Source: Sulfitobacter sp. HI0040
GTDB lineage: Bacteria > Pseudomonadota > Alphaproteobacteria > Rhodobacterales > Rhodobacteraceae
Direction of reading: 5' to 3'
NCBI RefSeq assembly: GCF_001634885.1
Contig: NZ_LWEX01000009.1
Coordinates: 1-64,000, forward strand
DNA: 64,000 bases
The notes under the pieces were generated by a model. That model did no database searches. It worked only from the letters and a program-made list of their open reading frames with translations, and was not told the DNA's origin. Positions 9,886 to 17,599 of this stretch are shown here, piece after piece (positions within the stretch are counted from its first letter, which is position 1; each line of letters opens with the position of its first letter). The position numbers and the translations under genes were made by a program.

Positions 9886-10048
9886 GGCGCGTAATATCTC
9901 CGCTGGACATTGGCCCTATCTAGGCCAAGGTGACATGAAATGAAACAATCCCCCCTCAAACGCACACGAGACCGTGAGGTTTGAACACGAAACCTTGTTG
10001 GGTTCGTGTCTAACGTACATTTCACGAGTAATCGAACGGAGGTATGCG
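9886..10048. promoter_or_regulatory. Divergent control region, ribA / response regulator
   Basis: This 163-base region separates two divergent genes. Two inverted repeats are visible. One is TTGGCC-7-GGCCAA at 9910-9928, close to the ribA start. The other is ACACGAAACC at 9985-9994 against GGTTCGTGT at 10001-10009 (one unpaired A), about 40 bases upstream of the response-regulator start. Either could be an operator; the second is well placed for autoregulation by the response regulator. No convincing -35/-10 pair could be assigned. Confidence 0.45.
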
Positions 10049-10735
10049 ATGACGCAGCTCAAGAAGATTCTGTTGGTGGACGATGATGACGATCTGCGCG
10101 AGGCGCTGAGCGAGCAGTTGATCATGACCGAAGATTTCGACGTCTTCGACGCATCCAGCGGGGCAGAGGCGATGGACCGCACCCGCGAAGCGCTCTTTGA
10201 TCTCGTGATCCTGGATGTCGGGCTCCCCGATACGGACGGGCGGGAGCTTTGCCGCCGGATGCGTAAGCAGGGTGTCAAAAGCCCGATTCTGATGCTCACC
10301 GGGCATGACAGTGATGCCGATACGATCCTCGGGCTGGATGCCGGTGCCAATGATTACGTCACCAAGCCCTTCAAGTTTCCTGTCCTGCTGGCGCGAATAC
10401 GCGCGCAGCTGCGCCAGCATGAACAATCGGAGGATGCGGTTTTCCAGTTGGGGCCGTACACCTTCAAGCCCTCGATGAAGATGCTCACCACGGAGGATGA
10501 CAGGAAAGTCCGTCTGACCGAGAAAGAGACCAATATCCTGAAGTTCCTCTATCGCAGCGAGGACGCCGTCGTCCCGCGGGACGTACTGCTGCACGAGGTC
10601 TGGGGCTACAACGCCGGTGTCACGACACACACACTGGAGACGCATATCTACCGCTTGCGTCAGAAGATTGAACCCGATCCCTCGAACGCCCGGCTGCTCG
10701 TTACGGAATCGGGCGGATACCGCCTGATGAGCTGA
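10049..10735 (+). CDS. OmpR/PhoB-family response regulator
   Basis: This 228-residue regulator has a receiver domain (residues 5-120; acidic pocket DDDDD at 11-15, phospho-acceptor Asp56 in LVILDVGLPD, Lys in YVTKPF) and a winged-helix DNA-binding domain (about 135-228, ending TLETHIYRLRQKIE and GGYRLMS). The start at 10049 follows a good GGAGGT ribosome site; the frame is open to 9974. No histidine kinase gene is adjacent, so its partner lies elsewhere. It resembles the CtrA-like branch of orphan alphaproteobacterial regulators but is not CtrA, and I cannot name its regulon. Confidence 0.92.
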   Translation: MTQLKKILLVDDDDDLREALSEQLIMTEDFDVFDASSGAEAMDRTREALFDLVILDVGLPDTDGRELCRRMRKQGVKSPILMLTGHDSDADTILGLDAGANDYVTKPFKFPVLLARIRAQLRQHEQSEDAVFQLGPYTFKPSMKMLTTEDDRKVRLTEKETNILKFLYRSEDAVVPRDVLLHEVWGYNAGVTTHTLETHIYRLRQKIEPDPSNARLLVTESGGYRLMS

Positions 10736-10789
10736 TCCGCGATTTAATCGGGAACCATGCGCTGTCAGGCGGCGTTTGGGCTTTTGAGA

Positions 10790-10897
10790 GGCGGGGTTTT
10801 CATGACCCGCCACTCGGTTTGAACCCGTTTATGCGTCCGGGCAATGGCGCATACCTCCCTGTTGGACTGGCCGGGCTTTATGCCCGGCCTTTTTTTT
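10790..10897 (+). ncRNA. Possible small RNA ending in an intrinsic terminator
   Basis: The 267-base gap between the response regulator and exonuclease III holds a structured stretch: a GCGGG/CCCGC hairpin at about 10793-10812, a stretch containing the Shine-Dalgarno-complementary tract ACCTCCCT (10852-10859) between GTCC and GGAC arms, and a terminator. The spacing from the preceding gene (over 50 bases) and the exposed CU-rich tract look like a short regulatory RNA, but the same sequence could simply be the response regulator's 3' UTR. No promoter was assigned. Confidence 0.3.
10869..10897 (+). terminator. Strong intrinsic terminator
   Basis: A perfect 8-base stem GGCCGGGC/GCCCGGCC with a five-base loop is followed by eight consecutive T. 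It ends the response-regulator transcript or the putative small RNA before it. Confidence 0.92.
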
Positions 10898-11002
10898 GCC
10901 TGATAGTCCCCGGCAGACAGTACAGGCGCCCTGCATTTCGCATGGCAGCCGCTTTGCCCGCGCGTTAGGGTGCCCACCGAAGCCAACCAGCCGGAGCAGC
11001 CG

Positions 11003-11791
11003 ATGTCCTTCAGCCTTGCCACGTGGAACATCAATTCAGTCCGCCTGCGCGCGCCTCTGGTGCTGCGCTTGCTGGAAGAACATGGGCCGGACGTGCTCTG
11101 CCTCCAGGAATGTAAGAGCCCGGTGGACAAGATCCCCTTCGAGGCGTTCCGTGAAGCGGGCTACAACTACATGGTCGCCCGCGGGCAGAAGGGATACAAC
11201 GGCGTGGCGATCCTGTCCAAGATCCCGCTGGAAGACGCCGGTGATCAGGATTTCGCCACACTGGGCCACGCCCGGCATGTGGTCGCGAAGCTCGAAAACG
11301 GGGTCACGATCCACAATTTCTACGTCCCCGCAGGCGGCGATAAGCCGGATCGGGAGATCAACGAGAAGTTCGGCCAGAAGCTCGACTACCTCACCGACAT
11401 GCGGGACTGGTTCCACAAGGAAAAGCCCGAAAAATCCATCCTCGTGGGGGATCTGAACATCGCCCCGCGCGAGGATGACGTGTGGGACCACAAGAAACTT
11501 CTCAAAGTGGTCAGCCACACCCCGGTGGAAGTCGAGGCACTGGGCGTGATGCAGGACGCCGGCGGCTGGGTGGACATCACCCGGCAGGACATGCCTACGG
11601 GCAATCTCTATAGCTGGTGGTCCTATCGTTCGCCCGATTGGGATGCCGCGGACAAGGGCCGCCGGCTGGATCACATCTGGGCCACGTCCGACATCGCGGC
11701 GGCCGGCCATTCGAGCCACATTCAACGTGTTGTCCGGGGGTGGGAACAGCCCAGCGACCATGCCCCCGTCTTCGCGAGTTTTGACCTTTGA
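11003..11791 (+). CDS. xth: Exodeoxyribonuclease III
   Basis: This 262-residue enzyme of the endonuclease/exonuclease/phosphatase fold removes 3' blocks and cuts abasic sites in base-excision repair. The motifs are in order: ATWNINSVR (metal-binding Asn), LCLQECK (catalytic Glu), VGDLNIAPRE (Asp/Asn pair), RRLDHIWAT and the terminal SDHAPV (catalytic His). The start at 11003 was preferred to 10970 because of a GGAG ribosome site and the conserved MSFSLATWN N-terminus. It lies 57 bases before cnoX. Confidence 0.95.
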   Translation: MSFSLATWNINSVRLRAPLVLRLLEEHGPDVLCLQECKSPVDKIPFEAFREAGYNYMVARGQKGYNGVAILSKIPLEDAGDQDFATLGHARHVVAKLENGVTIHNFYVPAGGDKPDREINEKFGQKLDYLTDMRDWFHKEKPEKSILVGDLNIAPREDDVWDHKKLLKVVSHTPVEVEALGVMQDAGGWVDITRQDMPTGNLYSWWSYRSPDWDAADKGRRLDHIWATSDIAAAGHSSHIQRVVRGWEQPSDHAPVFASFDL

Positions 11792-11848
11792 TAATTGGCG
11801 TTACGTCCTCATATAAGGGCAAACGCGACCAGCGAGGAATTTGAGACC

Positions 11849-12760
11849 ATGGAACTGAACCTGTCACCTGCACCCGACGCCGATCTGATCAAGGACGGCT
11901 CCGAAGCTACCTTCATGACCGATGTCGTCGAAGCATCCCAGACCACGCCTGTTATCGTCGATTTCTGGGCACCATGGTGCGGCCCCTGCAAGACGCTTGG
12001 CCCGATGCTCGAAGACGCCGTGCGCGCCGCCAAGGGCGCGGTCAAGATGGTCAAGGTCAACGTGGACGAAGCGCAGCAGATCGCTGGGCAGCTTCAGATT
12101 CAGTCGATCCCCACCGTCTATGCCTTCTATAAGGGCCAGCCGGTGGACGGATTTCAGGGCGCGCTGCCCCAGTCGGAACTGAAGGCCTTTGTGGATCGCG
12201 TGGTCAAGGCCGGGGGTGGGGAAGCCCCCGGCGATGCGCTGGCCGATGCGGTCGAAGCCGCTGAGGACATGCTGGCGAACGGTGCGGCGGCGGATGCAGC
12301 CCAGACATTCGCCGCCATTCTGGGCGAAGACGACAAGCACGCAGGCGCCTATGGCGGTCTGGTGCGGGCCTATATCGCTATGGACGATCTGGAACAGGCG
12401 GAGGCTTTCCTGAACGGCGCACCCATCGAGATTTCGAAAGCGCCTGAACTCGAAGCAGCCTATGCCCAGTTGCAGCTTGCGCGGCAAGCCGCGAACGCCG
12501 GGCCGGTGGCCGAGCTGACCGCGAAGGTCGAAGCCGAGCCGGACAATCATCAGGCGCGTTTCGATCTGGCGCAGGCGCTCTATGCCAACGGCGATGCCGG
12601 GGGGGCGGTGGATCATCTGCTGGAATTGTTCCGCAAGGACCGTGACTGGAACGACGGCGCGGCCAAGACCCAGCTTTTCACCATTTTCGATGCCCTGAAA
12701 CCCAATGATCCCGTGGTTCTGAACGGGCGGCGCAAGCTGTCTTCGATGATATTTGTCTGA
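11849..12760 (+). CDS. cnoX: Chaperedoxin CnoX (YbbN-like thioredoxin-TPR protein)
   Basis: This 303-residue protein has an N-terminal thioredoxin domain (residues about 20-125) with an intact WCGPC active site, cis-Pro in QSIPTVYAF, and a C-terminal tetratricopeptide-like region rich in Ala-Glu repeats. CnoX proteins protect unfolded proteins during oxidative (hypochlorous acid) stress and hand them to chaperones. The enterobacterial form lacks the CxxC, whereas alphaproteobacterial forms with CGPC are redox active; this one belongs to the latter. The ATG at 11849 has a GAGGAA ribosome site. A Lon-domain protein gene, also linked to protein quality control, follows 27 bases later. Confidence 0.9.
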   Translation: MELNLSPAPDADLIKDGSEATFMTDVVEASQTTPVIVDFWAPWCGPCKTLGPMLEDAVRAAKGAVKMVKVNVDEAQQIAGQLQIQSIPTVYAFYKGQPVDGFQGALPQSELKAFVDRVVKAGGGEAPGDALADAVEAAEDMLANGAAADAAQTFAAILGEDDKHAGAYGGLVRAYIAMDDLEQAEAFLNGAPIEISKAPELEAAYAQLQLARQAANAGPVAELTAKVEAEPDNHQARFDLAQALYANGDAGGAVDHLLELFRKDRDWNDGAAKTQLFTIFDALKPNDPVVLNGRRKLSSMIFV

Positions 12761-12787
12761 GGTGGGGCGCGCACTAGGTTACGCCTC

Positions 12788-13432
12788 ATGATCAAACAAT
12801 CAGAACTGCCGGACACGATCGCGATCTTCCCTCTGGCAGGAGCCCTCCTTTTGCCCCGCTCGCGGCTGCCGCTGCATATTTTCGAGCCGCGGTACCTGCA
12901 AATGGTTGAGGATGCACTGAAAACGCCCGGGCGGCTGATCGGAATGATCCAGCCGAACGAGGTTCCGGGGCGGAACGGGCCGGGGCTTCACACGATCGGC
13001 TGTGCAGGGCGCATCACCCAGTTCTCGGAAACCGAGGACGGTCGCTACATGATCACGCTGGGCGGGGTGTCGCGTTTTCGGGTGCAGAAGGAAATCGAAG
13101 GCTTCTGCCCCTATCGCCGCTGCGAAGTAAGCTGGGAGGGATTCGACCGCGATCTGGGCAACGATGAAGAGGACCAGCAATTCCACCGGTCGGAATTCCT
13201 GACTCTGCTGAGCCGCTATTTCGATACGCGCGGCTTGTCCGCCGACTGGGACACGCTGAAGGAAGCCGATGACGAGTTGCTTATCAATTCGCTGTCCATG
13301 ATGCTGGATTTCGATGCCGAGGATAAGCAGGCCCTGCTGGAAGCTCCATCGCTGCAGACCCGTCGTGAAACACTGGTGACGCTGATCGAATATTCCATGA
13401 GAGGCGGACAGGAAGGGGAGTTGATCCAATGA
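12788..13432 (+). CDS. LON peptidase substrate-binding domain protein
   Basis: This 214-residue protein corresponds to the N-terminal domain of Lon alone: [20 protein letters not shown] and [18 protein letters not shown] are diagnostic. No AAA+ ATPase or Ser-Lys protease domain follows, so it cannot be a protease by itself; such stand-alone domains are thought to bind proteins. Its stop overlaps the start of the Trm112 gene by 4 bases, and the cnoX gene is 27 bases upstream, so the three are probably one operon concerned with protein quality. Confidence 0.92.
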   Translation: MIKQSELPDTIAIFPLAGALLLPRSRLPLHIFEPRYLQMVEDALKTPGRLIGMIQPNEVPGRNGPGLHTIGCAGRITQFSETEDGRYMITLGGVSRFRVQKEIEGFCPYRRCEVSWEGFDRDLGNDEEDQQFHRSEFLTLLSRYFDTRGLSADWDTLKEADDELLINSLSMMLDFDAEDKQALLEAPSLQTRRETLVTLIEYSMRGGQEGELIQ

Positions 13433-13614
13433 GCGATACAGAGGTGAAGATCGACCGCCGGATGCTTGAAGCGCTGGTTTGCCCGCGCACACAAACGAGC
13501 CTTTCCTATGATGCCGAACGGCAGGAACTGATCTCTGCCGCCGCGAATTTGGCCTATCCCATCCGCAATGGCATCCCCGTGATGCTGGTGGACGAAGCCC
13601 GCGTTCTGGACTGA
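13429..13614 (+). CDS. Trm112 family protein (YcaR-like)
   Basis: This 61-residue protein has the core [16 protein letters not shown] and the ending [18 protein letters not shown], which define the bacterial Trm112/YcaR family. Only one Cys of the zinc-ribbon pair is present (CPRT in place of CPxC), which is normal for alphaproteobacterial members and means the zinc site is lost. In other organisms Trm112 activates methyltransferases; the bacterial role is unclear. It is translationally coupled to the preceding Lon-domain gene. Confidence 0.92.
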   Translation: MSDTEVKIDRRMLEALVCPRTQTSLSYDAERQELISAAANLAYPIRNGIPVMLVDEARVLD

Positions 13615-13630
13615 CTGCCCCAGCAGTATT

Positions 13631-14857
13631 TCAGAGCGGTCGCCCCCGCATGAGATGGGGCAGTTCCCCCGTCAGCCCCGCTGCTTCCCTGATGAAGCCG
13701 CGGCGCACCCCGGGCAGCGCATTGATCGCGGCCATGCCTGCGTCCCGTGCGAGGCGGATCAAGGGGTTATCGTTTGAAAACAACCTGTTGAAAGTATCCG
13801 TCGCGAGCGCCAGCGTCGCGTTGTCGAACCGGCGCCACTCCTGATAGCGGTTCAGCACCACTCGCGCCCCGATGTCTTCGCCACGTCTTGCGGCCTCAGC
13901 GATGACCTGTGCCAGCGCCGCCAGGTCCCGCAGCCCGGCGTTGAGACCCTGGCCCGCAATCGGATGCACCCCATGCGCCGCGTCGCCCACCAGCGCCACC
14001 CGGTCCGACACCATTTCCATCGCCAACGACAGGCCGAGCGGATAGGTGTACCGCTCCCCCGCCAGCGAAATTTCACCGAGGTGGTCGCCGAAGCGCGGAC
14101 GCAGGACCTCCATATAGTCAGCTTCGGGAAGGGCGTTGATCTTTTCGGCTGTCGCGGCGGCTTCGCTCCATACGATGGAGGAACGGTTGCCGGTGAGCGG
14201 CAGGATCGCCAGAGGCCCCGGCGGCATGAAGAACTGATGCGCCACACCTTCATGCGGGCGGTCATGTTCGATCGCACAGACCAGCGCCGTCTGGTTGTAG
14301 CTCCAGCCGATGCGGCGGATGGCAGCGCGCCGTGCCGTGCCGGATGCGCGGCCATCGGCCCCCACGGCCAACCCTGCGCGCAGGGTTTCGCCCGATGCTA
14401 GGGTCAGGTTGATACCGGTCGCGTCAGGCTGCTGCGCGACGACCGTATTGCCCCTGCGCAAGGTGATCTGCGGCTCTTCTTCGACCGCGCGCATCAGCGC
14501 CGGGCGCAAACGGCGGTCCTCCACCATGTGGCCCATGGGGCCTTCCTCGATCTCCGCGTGATCGAAATGCATGAAGAAGGGCGAGGGGCCTTCGCCCGCG
14601 CGGCCGTCTGTCACCCGGATTTCCAGTATCGGCTGGGCTTGCTCCTCGATCTCGGGCCATACATCCAGCGCCTGCAACAGCCGGGTGGAGGCGAGCGCCA
14701 GCGCATAGGCGCGCCCGTCGAAACTGGCGCCCCCGGTAACTGGCTGTGGCGCCGCGTCGATCAGCGTCACGTCCTGGCCCGCCTGAACCAGCGCTAGGGC
14801 AAGCGCCGGCCCGTTGAGCCCGCCGCCGATGATCGCGATATCGGTATCCTTGGTCAT
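13631..14857 (-). CDS. UbiH/UbiF/COQ6-type ubiquinone-biosynthesis hydroxylase
   Basis: This 408-residue FAD monooxygenase has an N-terminal GGGLNGPALALAL dinucleotide fold, DGRAYALALAS (the UbiH-type substrate/FAD segment) and VALVGDAAHGVHPIAGQGLN near residue 280, the diagnostic motif of the ubiquinone hydroxylases. It hydroxylates the quinone ring during ubiquinone synthesis; which ring position cannot be told from sequence alone. The ATG at 14857 was chosen because it directly precedes the FAD fold; a second ATG at 14893 is possible and neither has a good ribosome site. It ends 17 bases from the convergent Trm112 gene. Confidence 0.88.
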   Translation of the reverse strand: MTKDTDIAIIGGGLNGPALALALVQAGQDVTLIDAAPQPVTGGASFDGRAYALALASTRLLQALDVWPEIEEQAQPILEIRVTDGRAGEGPSPFFMHFDHAEIEEGPMGHMVEDRRLRPALMRAVEEEPQITLRRGNTVVAQQPDATGINLTLASGETLRAGLAVGADGRASGTARRAAIRRIGWSYNQTALVCAIEHDRPHEGVAHQFFMPPGPLAILPLTGNRSSIVWSEAAATAEKINALPEADYMEVLRPRFGDHLGEISLAGERYTYPLGLSLAMEMVSDRVALVGDAAHGVHPIAGQGLNAGLRDLAALAQVIAEAARRGEDIGARVVLNRYQEWRRFDNATLALATDTFNRLFSNDNPLIRLARDAGMAAINALPGVRRGFIREAAGLTGELPHLMRGRPL

Positions 14858-14940
14858 GCGGTTTGATATGGGCGCGGGGTAGGGATTGTCCATGCACGGT
14901 GTGCCCGTTACCGTCCGCCGGAAGCAGGAGGAAAGAGCAC

Positions 14941-16281
14941 ATGCAGAAATGGCTGGCGATGACCGCGGTTGAGTTGGGCAAAGGCATCGATAACCGGGAA
15001 ATCGACCCGGTGACTCTGTGCGAGACATTTCTGGACGCAATCGATGCGCACCCGCACCGCGACCGTATTTATGCACGTGTCACGCCGGGGCGGGCCATCG
15101 CCGAAGCCACGGCAGCCGCAGCACGGGCCGATAAGGGGCATCGCCTCTCACCGCTCGACGGTGTGCCGATCAGTTGGAAAGATCTCTTTGACACTGCAGG
15201 CATAGGAACGGAGGCGGGATCGAAGCTGCTGGAAGGAAATGTGCCCGACCGGGATGCTACCGTACTTGCGAACGCGACGGCGATGGGCCTTGTCTGTCTC
15301 GGCAAGACGCATATGAGCGAGCTGGCGTTTTCCGGTCTTGGCCATAACCCCAGCACCGCGAGCCCGCCCTGCGTCAACGACGAAGAGGCGGTGTCCGGCG
15401 GGTCGTCTTCCGGTGCTGCCGCCTCGGTCGCCTTCGGGCTGGCGGCGGCTGCGATCGGCTCTGATACCGGGGGATCGGTCCGCACACCCGCTGCATGGAA
15501 CGACCTTGTGGGGCTCAAGACGACTTCGGGTCGCCTGCCGATGGAAGGCGTCGTGCCGCTGGCGCCGAAGTTCGACACCATTGGCCCCCTCTGCCGAAGC
15601 GTTGCCGATGCCGCCGAGTTGCTGGCCGCAATGGAGGGGCGCGCGCCTGCGGACATCGCCGCCGCTTTCGTGGACGGGCGCCGCTTCGCGGTATTGGAAA
15701 CCTCTGCCTTCGATGACATCGACGAAGCGCCCCGCAGCGCCTTCGATACGGCGGTTTCCATAATGGAGGAAGCGGGCGCGCAGATCGAGAGAATCGCGTT
15801 CCCCGCCCTCGAAGACGTCATGCCGCTGAGCGGTTGCCTCTATACCTCGGAAGCCTACGGCATTTGGCGGGACGAGATAGAGGCAAACCCCGATGCGATG
15901 TTCAGCGAGATTCTGGAACGCTTTCGGCTGGGTCAGAAGTTTTCCGCCCCCGACTATGTCGCCGCATGGGCGAAGGTTGATGCGGTACGGGGAGAATATC
16001 TCCGTGCGACCGCGCGCTTTGACGGCGTGCTCGTCCCGACCGTGCCGATTCTGCCGCCGAAGCTGGATGAATTGAAAGCCGATCATGACTTCTATGTTGC
16101 GCAGAACCTCGCTTCCCTCCGGAATACGAGGATCGGCAATCTCATGGGTTTGGCGGCCATTACTCTTCCAACCGGAACGCCGTCCTGCGGGATCACGATC
16201 ATGTGCTCGCCTTTCCATGAGGAACAGGCATTGCGCCATGCAGCGGGGATCGAAGAAGCCTTGGCCGAAGGTCGTTCCTGA
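14941..16281 (+). CDS. Amidase signature family enzyme
   Basis: This 446-residue enzyme carries the amidase signature with the full Ser-cisSer-Lys triad: Lys80 (SWKDLFDTAG), Ser155 (SGGSSSGAAASVA) and nucleophile Ser179 (GSDTGGSVRTPAA). It hydrolyses an amide bond of unknown substrate. It is not GatA: the protein is short of the GatA C-terminal elements and stands alone, with no gatB/gatC nearby. The ATG at 14941 follows a strong GGAGGAAAG ribosome site. It is divergent from the ubiH-like gene and is followed by a probable weak terminator. Confidence 0.9.
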   Translation: MQKWLAMTAVELGKGIDNREIDPVTLCETFLDAIDAHPHRDRIYARVTPGRAIAEATAAAARADKGHRLSPLDGVPISWKDLFDTAGIGTEAGSKLLEGNVPDRDATVLANATAMGLVCLGKTHMSELAFSGLGHNPSTASPPCVNDEEAVSGGSSSGAAASVAFGLAAAAIGSDTGGSVRTPAAWNDLVGLKTTSGRLPMEGVVPLAPKFDTIGPLCRSVADAAELLAAMEGRAPADIAAAFVDGRRFAVLETSAFDDIDEAPRSAFDTAVSIMEEAGAQIERIAFPALEDVMPLSGCLYTSEAYGIWRDEIEANPDAMFSEILERFRLGQKFSAPDYVAAWAKVDAVRGEYLRATARFDGVLVPTVPILPPKLDELKADHDFYVAQNLASLRNTRIGNLMGLAAITLPTGTPSCGITIMCSPFHEEQALRHAAGIEEALAEGRS

Positions 16282-16290
16282 CCTGACCCA

Positions 16291-16325
16291 AAAGACACAA
16301 CCGCACTTAGGCCTGTGTCTTTTTC
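16291..16325 (+). terminator. Probable weak terminator after amidase gene
   Basis: The inverted repeat AAAGACACA/TGTGTCTTT (16291-16299 and 16314-16322) encloses a 14-base loop and runs into a short T tract. The long loop makes it weaker than the other terminators in the window. Confidence 0.5.
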
Positions 16326-16397
16326 TGGACGCCGGAGAGGCGCTTGGGTACTTTGGGGCAAACGGGGCGACAACGATCCCGGTCCTGAGGCAGTTTA

Positions 16398-17582
16398 ATG
16401 ATGTTTCCTGAGCGGTTTTCGAACCTTCCGGCCCATGTGTGGCCGCGTCTTCGTGCGTTGTTGGACGCGCACGAAGGGGGTGGGCCTGCCGTACACATGA
16501 CCATCGGGGAACCGAAGCACGCCTTTCCGGAATGGGTCGTCGATGAAATCACCCGCAATGCGGCGGGATTCAACAGTTACCCGCCGAACGAAGGCTCGCC
16601 CGAATTGCGGCAGGCCATCACGAGCTGGATCGCGCGCCGCTACGGTGTGGGGCTTGATGCAGATACGCAGGTCATGGCGCTGAACGGCACGCGTGAAGGG
16701 CTCTACAACGTGGTGATGGCGCTTTGCCCTGAAACCAAGGGCGGCGCACGGCCTGCGGTTCTGATGCCGAATCCGCTTTACCCGGTATACATGATCGCCG
16801 CCATTTCCGGCGACGCGGAGCCGGTGCTCGTCCCCGCCACGGCGGAAAACGGACATCTCCCCGATTACGCCTCGGTGGGGGAGGATGTTTTGCGACGTAC
16901 CGCTGCGGTCTACGTCTGCTCCCCTGCGAATCCGCAGGGCGCGGTGGCGTCGCGCGCCTATTGGAACGCGCTGTTCGATCTGGCGGAAAGGTACGATTTC
17001 CGCGTTTTCGCCGATGAATGCTACTCGGAGATCTACCGCGACGAGCCGCCGGTGGGGGCACTGCAGATCGCGGCGGAGCGGGGTTTGGACCTCAACCGGG
17101 TGGCGATATTTCATTCGCTGAGCAAACGGTCGAACCTGCCGGGGCTGCGGTCGGGCTTCGTGGCCAGCGGTGCCGATACGATGTGCGAGATTAGGCAGTT
17201 GCGTGCCTATGCAGGCGCGCCGCTGCCCCTGCCACTGCAACAGGCCGCCGCCGCGGTCTGGGCGGATGAGGCCCACGTCGAAGAGAACCGGGCGCTCTAC
17301 GTCGAAAAGTACCGTATCGCGGACCGCATTCTGGGCAATGTTCCGGGCTACACCAGCCCCGAAGCGGGCTTTTTCCTTTGGCTCCCGGTCGAGGACGGCG
17401 AAGCGGCGGCACTGAAGCTCTGGCGGGAAACCGGCGTTCGGGTATTGCCCGGCGCCTATCTGGCAGCGGACGTGAACGGGCAGAACCCCGGCAAGACATA
17501 CATCAGGGTCGCACTGGTGGCCCCAAAGGACGAAACGACACGCGGATTGGAAGCGATCCGTGACTGTCTGTATTCGACATGA
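16398..17582 (+). CDS. Class I/II aminotransferase, probably N-succinyldiaminopimelate type
   Basis: This 394-residue fold-type I PLP enzyme has the PLP Lys243 in [17 protein letters not shown], a signature typical of DapC (succinyldiaminopimelate aminotransferase) in the lysine/peptidoglycan pathway. Other expected elements are [11 protein letters not shown] near the N-terminus, [17 protein letters not shown] and ADECYSEIY. No other lysine-pathway gene is adjacent, so a related aminotransferase role cannot be excluded. It directly precedes ftsK, 17 bases away, and both may share a transcript, which fits a cell-wall link. Confidence 0.85.
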   Translation: MMFPERFSNLPAHVWPRLRALLDAHEGGGPAVHMTIGEPKHAFPEWVVDEITRNAAGFNSYPPNEGSPELRQAITSWIARRYGVGLDADTQVMALNGTREGLYNVVMALCPETKGGARPAVLMPNPLYPVYMIAAISGDAEPVLVPATAENGHLPDYASVGEDVLRRTAAVYVCSPANPQGAVASRAYWNALFDLAERYDFRVFADECYSEIYRDEPPVGALQIAAERGLDLNRVAIFHSLSKRSNLPGLRSGFVASGADTMCEIRQLRAYAGAPLPLPLQQAAAAVWADEAHVEENRALYVEKYRIADRILGNVPGYTSPEAGFFLWLPVEDGEAAALKLWRETGVRVLPGAYLAADVNGQNPGKTYIRVALVAPKDETTRGLEAIRDCLYST

Positions 17583-17599
17583 GACGAGGGAAGCGAGCA

